NCBI GenBank assembly: GCA_050084985.1
Contig: JBITNC010000001.1
Span: 107,260,001 to 107,324,000 of the forward strand
Origin: Nageia nagi
Taxonomy: Eukaryota > Pinophyta
DNA: 64,000 nt
Direction of reading: 5' to 3'
Each line of letters opens with the position of its first letter. Positions within the stretch are counted from its first letter, which is position 1. Position numbers and translations under genes: made by a program. The notes under the pieces are model-generated. The model was not told the origin of the DNA and did not search any database. It saw only the letters and a program-made list of their open reading frames with translations. Positions 61,750 through 64,000 of this stretch are shown here, one piece after another.

Positions 61750-63615
61750 CTTCCGTTATTGATAGGGAGGTTTTTTGTTTATAATGATTTTTACCTTTTT
61801 ATTATCTAGTTTATTTGAATTTTTTCATATACTAACTTTAAATTTTGCATTTTGTGCTTTTTAGGAAATCTGTTGCAGAAATGCCAGCGATTGGAATCGG
61901 ATGCCGACGACTCAAAAGGAATGCAGTGATTTACAAAGTAATCTAGACTAAATGCCAATGATTGGAATCAAACATCGATGACTCAAAATAAACACCAGTG
62001 ATCTCTATTTAAACACCAGTGACTCATATTCTAGGTCATTTTGTCTCCTTTGGTTATTTCTAAAAAAATAAAATAAAATATATAATATATTGTTAAAATG
62101 GAAGGATACTTTTGAATGTGATTCCTTTGCCTAGAATGCATATAAGAATGGGTAGAAAAGATTAAATGCATATTTTTTATCAATTTATTTTATGTGAAAT
62201 GTTATGTATTTATTTTCATATTTTGGGTGAAGGGTACGTACACATTAATACTTTTTATCTTGTCTACTTATGCTCTCCCTTTGCGCTTCGTGCGATCTAA
62301 GGTGACCAAAATAGATCGGATAAGAAGGAGTAATTAATTCTTCTTTTTTTCACATTCACACTATCATTAATTTGGTTAATTTACTCACACATAATGACCT
62401 CTTACCAAGTTTTCCCTTACCACTCCATTGGAGGTCGAAGGGATATGTGACTAGTAAGAGGAGGTAATTTACTACACATAATACTTCCATAATTGGAAGG
62501 GGTAAATGAATCACATTAAAAGGAATGAACTTAAGGAAAATAAATTGAGTTTTGGGTAGTGTAAATCATATTAAAAGGTTAATGAATTGGAGGGATTCGA
62601 ATACACTAAGTACTTTCACTTTACAAAGTATGCTCTCACTTTTGTGCTTCAAGCGATCCTAAGTGATCAGAAATAAGTTAAGTGAAAGAGGTAAAATTTA
62701 TTCACATATTATTTGGAAATATACCTCACATTAACACTCTTAAAGATGTCTACTCTTACCACTCCATTGGAGGTCGAAGGGATATGTGACTCTTGGAGGA
62801 GTAATTGAACCTCAATTAATTAATTTATCTACACTTAATGGCTTTTTACTAAGTCTACTCTTACCACTCCATTGGAGGTCAAAGAGATATGTGACTAGTA
62901 AGAAGAGGAAATTTATCACATATAAAACTTCCATAGCTAGAAGGAGTTAATGAACATCATTAAGAGGTTGGATAATGAATCGCATTATAATTAAAAAGAA
63001 CAACGAGGTTTATTAAGGTTAAGATTCACTTAAAATAAACTTTTGATTGCATCACATTAAAATAAGATAAGTAAATGGACATGAATGTTTGGAAGGGTAG
63101 TATGCATAAATGTATTTTACTTATTTAAATGCACTTCATAAGGCTTTAAAGGAATAATTGAACATTAATGAGTTGGATGTCACTACCAACCATTAATTCT
63201 TACTTCTTTGTACCCACCGACATAACACACTTGAAGCCATAGAGCCAGTTACGCTTGGAAGTGATGACCAAGGTAACTTTCCTTTAGGTAGGATTAAAAA
63301 AAGAGACTCATATAGAACCAAGCCAAAAGCCATAGAAACTTGTAAACATTAATTAGGATTACCCAACCTACCTTGTTTAACACTTGACTAGTCAAAACAA
63401 ACTAGGAAAATTAAAAAGATTATAAATGAACAACTGATATCATTCATTTAACTCAGACATTAAAAATATGTGAAAAGGTTAAGAAAGATAATCACATCGT
63501 TAAAAGTAACTTTTCATATAGGATGTTTGTGCATTAAATTGTTTTCTCGAAAACATAATATAAAAGATAAAAATAGAGTTTCTTTTTTACGATGCTTGTT
63601 TATAATATCTAAAAG
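61750..63615 (+). other. RLG-8 leader with 20-base repeats and repeated hairpin modules
   Basis: 61879-62030 holds about seven degenerate 20-base units (aatgccagcgattggaatc, aaacaccagtgactcat). From 62260 to 62905 two alternating modules recur: ttgcgcttcgtgcgatc-type (62280, 62645) and cttaccactccattggaggt-type (62416, 62755, 62860), most of the latter closed by gtaag. No coding. Confidence 0.75.
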
Positions 63616-64000
63616 ATGGTTCAAACTAGAAGTATGACCTCTAAGAAAATGTGAAAACATCCATTTGAAATACAAGAAATAGATTTAGACAATATGGATC
63701 TAATAGAGTGTTTAGTTAGGAGGCCACCTCCTTTAGATGAATCAGATACACGGGTAGTTCGTTATGAAAATAAAGATTGAGATTAGGGTTATGATCAATC
63801 TAGATTGCAAAGACAAAGTATAGAAGATCCTATTACCAAGGCTAGAATGCAAGTGTTAGATGAAGAGTTAATTGAAATTCATCATCACCTAGCTAATTAT
63901 AGGGCTATTCCTAAGATGTCTTCTAGTTTATCGAGAGATGTCAAAAAACTAAATCATAGGCATGATAACTTAGAAATGGACGAGGATAAATCTTAGGTTG
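63616..64000 (+). pseudogene. RLG-8 gag, N-terminal part, runs off window
   Basis: The ATG at 63616 opens MVQTRSMTSKKM with a stop (TGA) next, then KHPFEIQEIDLDNMDLIECL. Open frame 63805-63996 (LQRQSIEDPITKARMQ, ELIEIHHHLANYRAIP) is predicted helical and polar. M-V-x-T-R-S is a common Gag start in this group and matches RLG-2 gag (M-V-N-T-H-S). Three stops in 130 codons show it is not functional. The rest lies beyond the window. Confidence 0.75.

Larger units (their letters stand above)
60880..64000 (+). mobile_element. RLG-8: Tat-like Ty3/gypsy element, 5' part (continues beyond window)
   Basis: 5' LTR, PBS, long leader and gag start, collinear with 1-2700 of RLG-2 but clearly diverged. C+G and CpG are slightly better kept than in RLG-2, so this copy may be younger or less methylated. 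Confidence 0.88.

Overview
This window looks like nuclear DNA from a large-genome plant. It is almost entirely decayed LTR retrotransposons nested in one another, and I found no host protein-coding, tRNA or rRNA gene. The evidence for a plant is the set of element types: Ty1/copia, a Ty3/gypsy chromovirus, and several very large Ty3/gypsy elements of Tat/Ogre type carrying antisense plant-mobile-domain (PMD) reading frames. G+C is very low, about 30% by sampling. CpG, CAG and CTG are nearly absent, and most broken codons are former Gln, Trp or Arg codons. An AT-rich gymnosperm such as Welwitschia would fit that composition, but the species cannot be named from this sequence.

Layout, using labels of my own. 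RLG-1 is the outermost element. Its left end lies outside the window, and it continues through leader 24368-24566, gag and protease 24567-28123, linker/RT/RNase H/integrase 38438-42830, a 3' tail, an antisense PMD frame (about 51000-52900), and a 3' LTR at 54881-56000. Four element groups interrupt it. (i) RLG-2 (1-24367, 5' LTR partly outside the window) sits in its leader. RLG-2 itself contains a minus-strand non-coding LTR element, RLX-3 (9781-12863), and a complete Ty1/copia element, RLC-4 (13438-21608), with an exact AGGTA target duplication. (ii) RLX-5 (28124-38432) is an unclassified TG...CA insertion just after the protease. It contains the complete chromovirus RLG-6 (29302-35306). (iii) RLG-7 (45028-50308) is a gag-only element with both LTRs. 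RLC-4 splits the antisense PMD frame of RLG-2.

Bases 56001-60879 hold no recognisable gene, with weak minus-strand retroelement signals. At 60880 a further Tat-like element, RLG-8, begins. Its 5' LTR, primer-binding site, structured leader and first part of gag are present before the window ends.

How the pieces worked together when intact: each autonomous element encoded Gag (particle), protease, reverse transcriptase with RNase H (cDNA synthesis primed by a tRNA at the PBS and at the polypurine tract), and integrase. LTRs supplied the TATA promoter and polyadenylation region. None is intact now. Three of the four reverse transcriptases seen have lost a catalytic aspartate. RLX-3 and RLG-7 look non-autonomous and would have depended on relatives.
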